A stretch of DNA of 64,000 nt from CAWKGC01 sp963849005. GTDB lineage: Bacteria; Pseudomonadota; Gammaproteobacteria; Burkholderiales; Usitatibacteraceae. The position numbers and the translations under genes were made by a program. Under the pieces are notes generated by a model that was given only the letters and a program-made list of their open reading frames with translations, was not told the origin of the DNA and made no database searches. Shown here one piece after another: positions 1 to 7,349 of the stretch. Positions within the stretch are counted from its first letter, which is position 1; each line of letters begins with the position of its first letter. Location: assembly GCA_963849005.1 (NCBI GenBank), contig CAWKGC010000023.1:1-64000 (forward strand). Direction: 5' to 3'.

Positions 1-91
1 TAAGTCCCAAAACACTATTTTTCCAAGTATCTGATACCATTCAATTTACCCACCTTAGAACCTCTTTGTTATGCGGTTCCCATTGACTTTG

Positions 92-182
92 TGCTGACAC
101 GGAGGGACAATTCCGCCACAAGCTATACACACTTCAACCCTGACACAAACCCTGACACAAAACCGAGGGATTGCCGAGGGAC
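92..182. repeat. Short direct repeats upstream of the integrase gene
   Basis: TGACAC occurs three times (95-100, 141-146, 153-158) and GAGGGA three times (102-107, 165-170, 176-181) in the 100 bases before the integrase start. Repeats like these next to a phage-type integrase are often arm-type integrase or excisionase binding sites. That role is inferred. No tRNA or other attachment target is visible between position 1 and the gene, so the left attachment site probably lies outside the window. Confidence 0.4.
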
Positions 183-195
183 AGGAGCAAAAAGC

Positions 196-1501
196 ATGGC
201 GAAGTACACCCTTACAAAGAAATTCATTGATGCCGTACAGCCGGAGCAAGTCACGCGAATCTATTTCGATGAACACAAGGCCGCGCCAAAAGGATTCGCC
301 TTGCGCGTAACTCCAGCGGGCAGCAAGGCCTGGATTCTGAACTACTACGTAAAGGGGCGTGAACGTCGCCTCACCCTGGATAAGCCGTATCCGGCATGGG
401 GGCCGAAGAAAGCCCGCGAGGAAGCGAGCAAGATCAAAACCGCGATCAATTCCGGCGAGTCTGACCCGCTGGCTGACAGGGCCGCTGCAAAGCAAGCCGA
501 GATCGAAGCAGAGGCCGCTGAGCAAGCGAAAACCGAGTTCACATTAGGTGCACTGCTTAAAGCGTATGTCGCGCAATTGAAACGGGACGGCAAGAGCAGT
601 GCGCGTGCCGTCGATAACTCGTTAAAGAAAAATGTCGAGGAAGCATTCCCCAAAATGTGGAATACCCCTGCTGCCGACCTGGACGTAGATGACTTTCTGG
701 AAATCGTGGCGACGCTAACGGATGCCGGAACGAAACGCGAGGCCGCAAAGCTGCGGGCATATTTGCGAGCCGCCTACACCGCTGGTGTACAAGCCCGCAC
801 TGACGCAACGGCGACTCCCGCCATGCGTAGATTCAAACTGAAACGAAACCCGGTATCCGACTTGGCGCCCATCAAGGACAGCATCCAGCCGCGCCAATTG
901 GCTTTGGCCTTGCCGGAATTGCGAGCCTACTACAAGCGCATTAGTGCCCTGCCCGCTCCAGATGGTGCCGTGCTGAGTCTGCACCTGCTAACTGGTGGGC
1001 AGCGTTTGGAGCAACTGTTTCGCCTGACAAGCAAAGACCGGGACGGCGATGATTTAACGCTGCTTGATCCCAAAGGCCGAAGAAAGCAACCCCGCGTCCA
1101 TATCGTGCCGCTTCTGCCGGAGGCAAAGAACGCACTCGAAGCCATTGGCAAGGGACCGAACCTAGTGAGTTTTGACGGCGGCAAAACCCCCTCAACGGAT
1201 GCAGCATTCCGCGTCCGATTCAATGCCGTTGCGGATGCGATGGTGAAAGCTGGGGAATGCAAGGAGTTGTTTACACCTGGCGACATTCGCAGAACGATAG
1301 AAACCCGGCTGGCAGCCGCTAAGGTTCCGTCTGACCATCTAAAACACCTGCTGTCACACGGCTTCGGCGGGGTACAGGATAGAACACTACCAACGGTACG
1401 AATACCACGCGGAGAAACTTGCAGCCCTTGTTACCTTGCGCGACTTGCTAGCCGAACCTAGCGGCGATGTTGTACCCATGCGGCGGAGGGCGAAGAAATG
1501 A
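196..1501 (+). CDS. P4-type tyrosine integrase (frameshifted near its C-terminus)
   Basis: Site-specific recombinase for integration and excision of the element. The start chosen is the ATG at 196, preceded by AGGAG at 183; an in-frame upstream extension to 91 is less likely. The N-terminal ~90 residues (KKFIDAVQPEQ, GFALRVTPAGSKAW) match the DUF4102 arm-binding domain of P4-like integrases. The catalytic part shows GGQRLEQL (first Arg), DIRRTIETRL (second Arg) and HLLSHGFGG. At about 1382 an extra A throws the ribosome out of frame. The expected end, RHYQRYEYHAEKLAAL, containing the likely catalytic Tyr, is read in the next frame and stops at 1501. As assembled the product would end at 1461 without the Tyr. 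Either a sequencing indel or an inactivated integrase. Confidence 0.88.
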
Positions 1502-2270
1502 CCGGCAAAGCGGATCGTTGGGGCTGTCCTGATTGGCGAGATGCTGTGGCATATCCATGCGCCCCAGACTCATTGGAGGACTTGGCAGTGGCGTTGGGCG
1601 TTTCTTCAAAAGGAGCACCAGAATACCGAACCTCCTGGGAAAGCCTGCCCAAACTAAAAATTGGCCGTGGTTGGCCTAACTACGAAGTTCGTATGCCCCT
1701 TCGGGAGCAACTTTCGGAAATAAGATTAAGGTACTCAATGAATGTGCTACCTGACCCCAGAACAGCAAGCGTTCGTAGTGATCACTTTTTACGATGTGTT
1801 CGCCCAAGAGCTGGCTGTGCCCCCTAATGTTGCGGACATCCTGGCAATGTCGCTGGAAGAGAAAGACAGATTCTTGGCCTCGATTGCTCAGTCGCAGCAC
1901 TGGCCCACACGATCCTGCGATGGCTTGTCAAAGGACAGCATATATTTTTTTTCATTCGACATATCCCGTTCGTTGGACACACAGCTCGCTCGCGTCAGCA
2001 AGAGTTTCAGAGACTTCGATGGAACTTCATCCAGAAGTTAAGCAATTCAAAAAAATGCAGAAAAACTGGCCTCGTCACCTGCGTGTGATAGATGCCAAAG
2101 ACCAACATGCTACTCATGAGGAAATATACGCACAATTTGCAGAAGAGGTATCGGGAGAGAATGAAACAGCATTAGACAAATTTTATCGCCTATCGCAACC
2201 GAGAGCGATCGTTAGCCAGTGGCACAAGCAAGCTATTGAGGTTATGGGAAAAGCAGCCCGATTGCTCTAA
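1498..2270 (+). pseudogene. DUF6499-DUF2285 regulator (FseA-like), spread over three frames
   Basis: The pieces of a single known architecture are recognisable in order. Frame A, from ATG 1498, gives CPDWRDAVAYP; a second frame gives WRTWQWRWAFLQK at about 1578-1610; frame A resumes with APEYRTSWESL. About 1750-2025 reads in a third frame and carries SIYFFSFDISRSLDTQL, like the F-D-x-x-R-P-L-x-x-Q-L motif of DUF6499 proteins. The last part, from about 2020 to the stop at 2270, reads NWPRHLRVIDAKDQ...SQWHKQAIEVM, the DUF2285 helix-turn-helix. In Mesorhizobium ICEMlSym(R7A) these two domains are joined by programmed +1 frameshifting into FseA, an activator of element excision. Here four frame changes are needed, so at least some are indels or decay. 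The role as element regulator is inferred from domain content and position next to the integrase. Confidence 0.62.
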
Positions 2271-2298
2271 CCCGATCGCTCCTCTCTAGGTGCAAGAA

Positions 2299-2324
2299 TA
2301 GCCCCTCACGCTACGTAAGGGCTA
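2299..2324 (+). other. Stem-loop just before the AlpA-like gene
   Basis: TAGCCC (2299-2304) pairs with GGGCTA (2319-2324), with an inner ACG/CGT pairing. It ends five bases before the GTG start of the next gene. It has no U-tract, so it is more likely to influence translation start or act as an operator than to terminate transcription. Function unknown. Confidence 0.35.
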
Positions 2325-2329
2325 TCTAA

Positions 2330-2554
2330 GTGACCACAAAACAACCTGATAACATCCCCATCCTGGGGAACCTGATGTCCCGCCTGGAACTGGCCAATAC
2401 TCTAAGGCTCACCCCACGATCACTTGACCGCTGGGCCTGGCAACGCAAAGGACCGCGTCGTTTTAAAGTCGGCAACAAATCCTACTATGACCGCTCAGAT
2501 GTCGAAGCCTGGCTGGAACGTCAGAAAGAAAAAGGCGTCGGCGGTGCAGCATGA
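2330..2554 (+). CDS. AlpA/MerR-type helix-turn-helix DNA-binding protein
   Basis: A 74-residue protein whose core MSRLELANTLRLTPRSLDRW, followed by GPRRFKVGNKSYYDRSDVEAWL, is a winged helix-turn-helix of the AlpA/excisionase type. The conserved 'Y-x-x-x-D-V-x-x-W' end is clear. Proteins of this type regulate integrase genes or act as directionality factors in P4-like elements, which fits the position just downstream of the integrase and DUF2285 genes. The GTG start at 2330 is used; an internal ATG at 2375 preceded by GGGGAAC is a serious alternative. Its stop overlaps the next gene by ATGA. Confidence 0.72.
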   Translation: MTTKQPDNIPILGNLMSRLELANTLRLTPRSLDRWAWQRKGPRRFKVGNKSYYDRSDVEAWLERQKEKGVGGAA

Positions 2555-2757
2555 TTATTAGTGAAACCATCTTCAAAGAACGACAACCCATCGGTCGCAT
2601 ATTCGCGGACAGTGACACCGGACTTTTTTCGTTTGTGCCGACCGACGGTAAAACACGGCTGCCTGATCGACCTTGGACCGATCCCGATGAACTGAGGGCA
2701 GCAATTCAGGAGGCTTATAAAGACGAAAGCCCACCGATTTATGGGCAGGCTTCGTAA
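2551..2757 (+). CDS. Small hypothetical protein coupled to the HTH gene
   Basis: A 68-residue acidic protein (MIISETIFKERQPIGRIFA...) with no motif I recognise. The start codon overlaps the stop of the HTH gene in an ATGA arrangement, which suggests translational coupling and supports real coding. Small partners of AlpA-like proteins with this 'I-G-x-I-x-A-D-x-x-x-G-x-F-x-F' look occur in integrative elements, but no function is known to me. Confidence 0.55.
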   Translation: MIISETIFKERQPIGRIFADSDTGLFSFVPTDGKTRLPDRPWTDPDELRAAIQEAYKDESPPIYGQAS

Positions 2758-2789
2758 TCCTTGGCGGGATTCACAGTCACACAAACGGA

Positions 2790-3355
2790 ATGCAACTGAT
2801 GGTGGAAATTGTACAACTAAATGAGGCCGATAGGGACGTCTCAGAGAGCACGACGGTCACAACCATAGGCGGCTTTAGAAATCGGGCCACAACGGGCCAC
2901 AAGGCCGCTGAGGGTAGTGAAAGCAATGAAGCAACCGTGAGCCTTGACCTATCGCCACTGGTTCCCCCTGGCGTATACAAAATGGTCTTTGTTGAGCATA
3001 GGACCGCACTCAGTTTGGAAAGGCACCAAAAATTGCATTGAAGTTCCGCATTATCGACCAGGGGCCATACTTAGGGGACAGAACTAAAACGTGGGTCTAA
3101 CGCCAAACGCCTCATTGGTAAACCTTGCAAAGGTGGTTGTTTTGCAGTTCGCTCCCCATTGTCGACTTTGTGCTTGAGTACCTCACGCTGTTTACCGCGC
3201 CAGTAAAACGCCCGGACAGAATCTCACTACACCCCTACAAGCATTGCGTGATTAAAGGCCGCGTGGAAACGGTTACCCAAAATGCCAAACAACGCAAACT
3301 GCCAGAACTTCTGCAATACAGCATTATTAGTGAACTCTTGGAAGTTGGAGCATGA
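2790..3355 (+). pseudogene. Conserved integrative-element protein of unknown function, frame-broken
   Basis: Three frames together give one protein of about 185 residues. The first part ends LDLSPLVPPGVYKMVFVEHRTALS; about 3012 a shift leads to FGKAPKIALKFRIIDQGPYLG; near 3085 another shift leads to AKRLIGKPCKGG, then PVKRPDRISLHPYKHCVIKGRVETVT and the end LPELLQYSIISELLEV. I recognise this as a conserved protein of unknown function in plasmid-like and phage-like integrative elements of proteobacteria, typically ending in the 'I-x-G-R-V-x-T-V-T...L-P-E-x-L-x-Y-S-V-I' pattern. Its stop overlaps the next start (GCATGA), as expected for an intact operon, so the internal breaks are probably indels or recent decay. 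Confidence 0.55.
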
Positions 3356-3680
3356 AAGCCCTTAACCTTAACCTTAACCTTAACCTTAACCCACACCTTT
3401 CCCTACCCCTACTCCCACCCCTACCTCGTCATGGGGTGAAGACCGCACGGTTTTTTGCCTTCGGCACTTTGGTTTGGCAAAAAAAATGGGCGCGATTATT
3501 CAATTTTGGGCGCAAATCTCGAATTGGGTCTGGCTAATGGTAACCAGTATCTACCTACGCAACTACCACCCGGGGGCAAGCTGGCTCACACCAGCCCAAC
3601 CCGAAGCCATGACTCTTACTAACAAGGCCGAAAAATGTATCTCTGACCTACCCAACCAACCGAATAGGAGCACACCATGA
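3352..3680 (+). CDS. Hypothetical element protein with a frame break at an A8 run
   Basis: The ATG overlaps the preceding stop codon, and the sequence reads MKALNLNLNLNLN then a Pro/Leu-rich stretch and KTARFFAFGTLVWQKK. At 3479-3486 there are eight consecutive A's. Reading on in the next frame gives MGAIIQFWAQISNWVWLM, a hydrophobic segment that could span a membrane, and ends NQPNRSTP at 3680, where the stop overlaps the next ATG. Taken as one gene it encodes about 109 residues. Either a homopolymer indel or slippage at the A8 run joins the halves. No function can be assigned. Confidence 0.42.
3361..3391 (+). repeat. Five tandem CTTAAC hexamers plus a pyrimidine-rich tract
   Basis: CTTAAC is repeated five times without error (3361-3390), followed by about 45 bases of almost pure C/T sequence on this strand. 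The repeat is translated as Asn-Leu pairs in the gene that contains it. A hexamer array can gain or lose units by slippage without breaking the frame. Confidence 0.7.
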
Positions 3681-4062
3681 ACGAACGAAATACTGAAGAT
3701 ACGTTTGTGTCGGATTCCATTGCCGAAGTCCGTCGAGAGACCCAAGATTACCGCCCCCGTGTTGACTATTCTGGGAAGCCTATCGACAAGATCTACGTGT
3801 TCCGAGGTCCTCAAGATTCAGGAAGAAGGATCACGCGGGATACAAGCCGAGTGGGACAGACCGAGAGGATCCAGATTATCCACATTGGTTTATCACCGAA
3901 GACGAAGCGCACCTGAAGGATCAGTTGTTCCGGCTCATCATGAGGTGTGGCATCACGACTAAGGCCGCGAATGATCTTTGGGATCAGTTGCTGTGTCACG
4001 GTTTTATTTCTGCTGACCACTACTTCCCCGGGCCAAGTGATGACATCAGCATATTTGAATAA
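3677..4062 (+). pseudogene. Hypothetical phage/element protein, frame-broken twice
   Basis: Starts MNERNTEDTFVSDSIAEVRR with its ATG overlapping the upstream stop. It is readable to about 3800, then continues in another frame (EVLKIQEEGSRGIQAEWDRP), and from about 3868 in the third frame gives DPDYPHWFITEDEAHLKDQL...LWDQLLCHGFISADHYF, stopping at 4062. About 128 residues in total. I do not recognise the family. It lies directly upstream of the terminase genes, where phages often carry small DNA-binding or HNH genes, but no HNH motif is present. Confidence 0.45.
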
Positions 4063-4161
4063 AGGAAGCCCACCCCGGCAATGGGATGTCGGGGGAAAGG
4101 GCCTGTCCATGATTAACGAATCCGATCACTAGAGCCACACCAAATGCCAAAGGAGACAACC

Positions 4162-4671
4162 ATGACCAAACGTAAAAAACCCGAAGACTTCCTGCCCACT
4201 GGTAGGCCGACCAAGTACAAACCAGAGTATGTGGAGCTGGCATCTAACTATTGCCTGCTGGGTGCGAAGGATGCAGAGCTCGCAAGTTTCTTTGGGGTAT
4301 CTGAATCAACCTTGAACCTTTGGAAGCAAAAGCGCCCTGAATTTTCGGAGTCCCTAAAGGCCGGTAAGGGTGAAGCCGACGCCAAGGTCGCTCAGAGTCT
4401 CTATCGTCGTGCGCTGGGTTACGAGCATCCCGAGGACAAAATCTTCAATGACAACGGGAAGCCCCTGATCGTTCCGACCATCAAGCACTATCCCCCTGAC
4501 ACCACGGCGGCGATCTTTTGGCTGAAAAACCGCCAATCGCAGAACTGGCGCGACGTGTCGAAACTCAAGATCGAGAATGAAAACCCGGATGATAAGACCC
4601 TCGACAAGCTCCTGGAACGCCGGCGAAAGAAAGATGAAGAAATCGCTTTTCTGCAAGCTGGGTTGTCGTAG
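4162..4671 (+). CDS. Terminase small subunit
   Basis: DNA-recognition subunit of a phage packaging motor. The 169-residue protein begins with a basic stretch and GRPTKYKPEYVELASNYC, then AKDAELASFFGVSESTLNLW, a helix-turn-helix typical of terminase small subunits. A central HYPPDTTAAIFWLKNRQ matches the conserved 'P-D-x-x-A-x-x-F-W-L-K-N-R' block of the same family, and a charged C-terminal helix follows. The ATG at 4162 is preceded by AGGAG at 4151; an upstream ATG at 4144 is in frame but lacks such a site. The large subunit gene follows 11 bases downstream. Confidence 0.85.
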   Translation: MTKRKKPEDFLPTGRPTKYKPEYVELASNYCLLGAKDAELASFFGVSESTLNLWKQKRPEFSESLKAGKGEADAKVAQSLYRRALGYEHPEDKIFNDNGKPLIVPTIKHYPPDTTAAIFWLKNRQSQNWRDVSKLKIENENPDDKTLDKLLERRRKKDEEIAFLQAGLS

Positions 4672-4682
4672 GGTAATAAGTA

Positions 4683-6142
4683 ATGGCCTCTGCGGCACAA
4701 AAGGCTTCCTGTCAAAAACAGCTATTGCAAGCGGTTGCAGAATCCATCTTGATAAGTGATGAGATTCTGCAATTTCTCACTTTCAACCGCGCCGCCACTT
4801 TATTTCCAGAAACCGGGAGATTGCGCCGGGAACTGTACGCAAAGCACACCGACTTCTTCAAGGCGGGCGCCACCTCAAAGAACGCTGCTGTATGGGTGGC
4901 AGCCGGAGCGGAAAAACTGAGTCGGGCGCTTACGAGGCGATGTGCCATTCAACCGGCCTTTACCCGACCTGGTGGGAAGGCAAGGTATTTCCCAGACCGA
5001 CCTCCGGCGTAGCTGCGGGCAGAACCGGCAAAGTCGTTCGTGACAGCATTCAAGTCAAGCTGCTGGGCTATCCGGAAGGACCGCTTGGGACTGGCTTGAT
5101 ACCGAAGCACCTGCTGATCGAGGAAGACTGTAAACGGGCGTCCGGCACCCCCGACCTGTACGACATCATTGCGGTCCGTCACATAACGGGTGGTAAGTCC
5201 ATCATCAACCTGAAGTCTTACGACCAGGGCCGTGAGGCATTTGAAGCCACCGGGCGCGACTGGGTTTGGGAAGACGAGGAAGCCGACATCCCCATCCATG
5301 GGGAAAACGTGGCGCGGACCATGACCACCAACGGCATAGTCTGGAACACCTACACGCCGCTGAAGGGTCAGACCGAACTGACCAGGGATTTTGAGAAACG
5401 CTCGAAGGGCGACAGTCCCAGCGTCTATCTGACCCGCATCACCTGGGACGACGCGCCACACCTGACCGAGCAAATGATCGCGGATATGAAAGAAATCTAC
5501 CCGCCGCATGAGATGAAAGCGCGGCGCTGGGGTATCCCGAAAATGGGCAGTGGGGCTGTGTTCACCACCGATTTTGATGACGTAATTGCGGTCAAGCCGT
5601 TCAAGCTACCGGACCACTGGCCCCGGGCCTATGGCCTGGACTTTGGCTGGGCACCACACCCGACGGCAGCCGTATGGGGTGCTTGGGATCGTGAAAGCGA
5701 CATTGTGTATCTGTACTCCGAGCACCGCATGAAAATGGAGTTACCCAGCGCCCATGCTGATGCGATCAAGATGCGTGGCGAGTGGATAAAGGGCAACTCT
5801 GAAACAGCTGGCACCAATGCCTCTGACGGTAAACGCATGATCGACATCTACCGCGGCTTGGGCCTTAATCTGATCCCCGCCAAGAAAAATGTGGAGGGCG
5901 GAATTTACGCCATGCGTCAACGCATTGAGACCGGCCGGCTCAAGGTGTTCAACACCCTGCCGATGTGGCGCGAAGAGTACGAGAGCTACCAGCGCGAGGA
6001 CGGCAAGATCACCAAGAGCCATGACGACCTGATGGATGCCACGCGGTACCTGCTGAGCAAAATGAACACCTTCAGCACGAAGCCGGTAAAGCATCGGTTT
6101 ACCTTGCTCGAGCCGGTCCAGTTTGGAGACTATGTAATATGA
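4683..6142 (+). CDS. Terminase large subunit (frameshifted near the Walker A motif)
   Basis: ATPase and nuclease of the packaging motor. The N-terminal part (ILQFLTFNRAATLFPETG...HTDFFKAGATSK) is read from 4683. A base is missing near 4880, and the rest continues in another frame as RCCMGGSRSGKTESGAYEA, with Walker A GGSRSGKT. Further landmarks are WVWEDEEAD (Walker B-like), VWNTYTPLKGQTEL, and a C-terminal nuclease domain starting AYGLDFGWAPHPTAAVWGAW and ending KSHDDLMDATRYLL with its conserved Asp pair. Joined length is about 486 residues, normal for the family. No portal, capsid or tail gene follows. Confidence 0.85.
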
Positions 6143-6381
6143 GCACAGATCAATCACTAACCCGAGCCGAAGCACGCACGAAAATTCTACGGGCACATAC
6201 CTCGGAATACCTCCCCGAGATCGGAGGCCGACAAAATCGGGATCCCATCTTGGGTCCTGTAATGTTTTATGGTTGGTTGCAGAATTACTATCCGGAATTA
6301 CTGGATTTCCCGGACTCAGGGGATCGCTATCAAACCATTACCTGTTGGGTTATTGAGTCGGAATACCCAGGCACCCATTAG
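6139..6381 (+). CDS. Small hypothetical protein following the terminase
   Basis: An 80-residue protein (MSTDQSLTRAEARTKILRAH...) whose ATGA start overlaps the terminase stop, which argues for coupled translation. It is rich in aromatic residues in the second half (VMFYGWLQNYYPELLDF). No motif recognised. The 149 bases after it (6382-6530) hold no gene that I can support. Confidence 0.55.
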   Translation: MSTDQSLTRAEARTKILRAHTSEYLPEIGGRQNRDPILGPVMFYGWLQNYYPELLDFPDSGDRYQTITCWVIESEYPGTH

Positions 6382-6530
6382 TCGAAATTACCTCTCCGAC
6401 GTATCTCCACGCCCGTTCCGCTAGCTACTTGAACTGGCATAGGAGATGGCTTGACGTGAAATTGATGAGGTGTGACTATCTGGTGCTCCACCCCGATTCA
6501 GGGGTCTAATGTGAAGGTGGGGCGCAGAGA

Positions 6531-7025
6531 GTGACCGAGTGGACCTTCCCCCAGATTGCAGCCGAAACTGCGCGACTTGAGGACGCCGCTGCAACTCTGC
6601 TTGGCCATATGATCTTCGAGTTCGGACGCTTGGAGCTGGAACTTGCCATGCTCCTGGTTTGGTCCGATCAGGGGAAAGCATCTTGAACCCCTTACTGCCC
6701 AGGTTACCGAAGACGCCCTTCATACCAAACTGTGTCGCTTAGACCAGCTCGCTAAGTCGAAGTACGACGGCAATCCCCCTGCGCTGCTTGCGTTCCGAGG
6801 TTGGTGGATGCTGCTCACGAAGCGCGTCTGCGGAGGAATGAGTTCGTTCATGGCCGCTGGGGAATATCGGCGACAGAAGGCCAAGTCGTCAACGTCATTG
6901 GCCTCCCAACTTCGGAGAAGCAACGCGAAGTGCGCTATTCGCTCTCCCAACTGGAGGATAGTCTTACCGCATTGAGGTCATTGCGACCTCAGCTTTGTCA
7001 ACTCCGAGATAAGTGGCCATTGTAG
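6531..7025 (+). pseudogene. HEPN-like protein with an RNxxxH-type motif, frame-broken
   Basis: Starts GTG at 6531 (VTEWTFPQIAAETARLEDAAATLLGHMIF). It breaks at a G4 run near 6660, continues KHLEPLTAQVTEDALHTKLC...YDGNPPALLAF, breaks again near 6800 and finishes VDAAHEARLRRNEFVHGRWG...REVRYSLSQLEDSLTALRSL. About 165 residues, mostly helical. The segment RNEFVH fits the R-x4-H signature of HEPN ribonucleases, in the right context (a helix rich in Ala and Leu before it, HGRW after it). I recall related intact proteins in phages and integrative elements, all of unknown function. The HEPN assignment is inference from the motif only. Confidence 0.45.
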
Positions 7026-7082
7026 TTCTGGGCCCCAGCAGGTCGCCCAAGCGGGCCCTCAACAGCTTTTGCATGGGGGTAG

Positions 7083-7274
7083 CTATTTGGGCCGCACCCG
7101 ATACTTCCCCGCCGGTAGGGTTTGATAGTCGAATGGGTTTGTAACGAGTCGTCCGTCCCGCTTGAAGTCCCGCCAAGCGACGTGCTCATAATCCCAGCGT
7201 TGCAGCACATCACCCGGCTTGTTCCTGCCGTAGTCGATCTCAATGCCCAAGTCACCTGCGGATAGCATCACCAT
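7083..7274 (-). CDS. 63-aa hypothetical protein, copy 1
   Basis: MVMLSAGDLGIEIDYGRNKP, then GDVLQRWDYEHVAWRDF and a basic, Pro/Tyr-rich tail. A second copy at 9945-10136 has the same length and about 80 percent identical residues, with most base differences at third codon positions, so the product is probably translated and under selection. No ribosome binding site is obvious. It starts just downstream of the terminator-like hairpin that ends the neighbouring minus-strand gene. Family and function unknown to me. Confidence 0.5.
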   Translation of the reverse strand: MVMLSAGDLGIEIDYGRNKPGDVLQRWDYEHVAWRDFKRDGRLVTNPFDYQTLPAGKYRVRPK

Positions 7275-7289
7275 GATGGGATTATGCAG

Positions 7290-7319
7290 AAAAAAGGGCC
7301 GCTAGTGATTGGCGGCCCC
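7290..7319 (-). terminator. Rho-independent terminator of the head-repeat protein gene
   Basis: On the minus strand GGGCCGC (7318-7312) pairs with GCGGCCC (7302-7296) around a 9-base loop and is followed by six U's. It sits 30 bases after the stop of the gene at 7350-8603. Similar hairpins recur at about 10155 and 14007. Confidence 0.75.
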
Positions 7320-7349
7320 TTGAAGACAGGAATTAGCTTAAGCTGCTTA

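Noticed and set aside
3361..3391. Telomere of a linear replicon
   Set aside because: Only five hexamers, located inside coding sequence in mid-contig.
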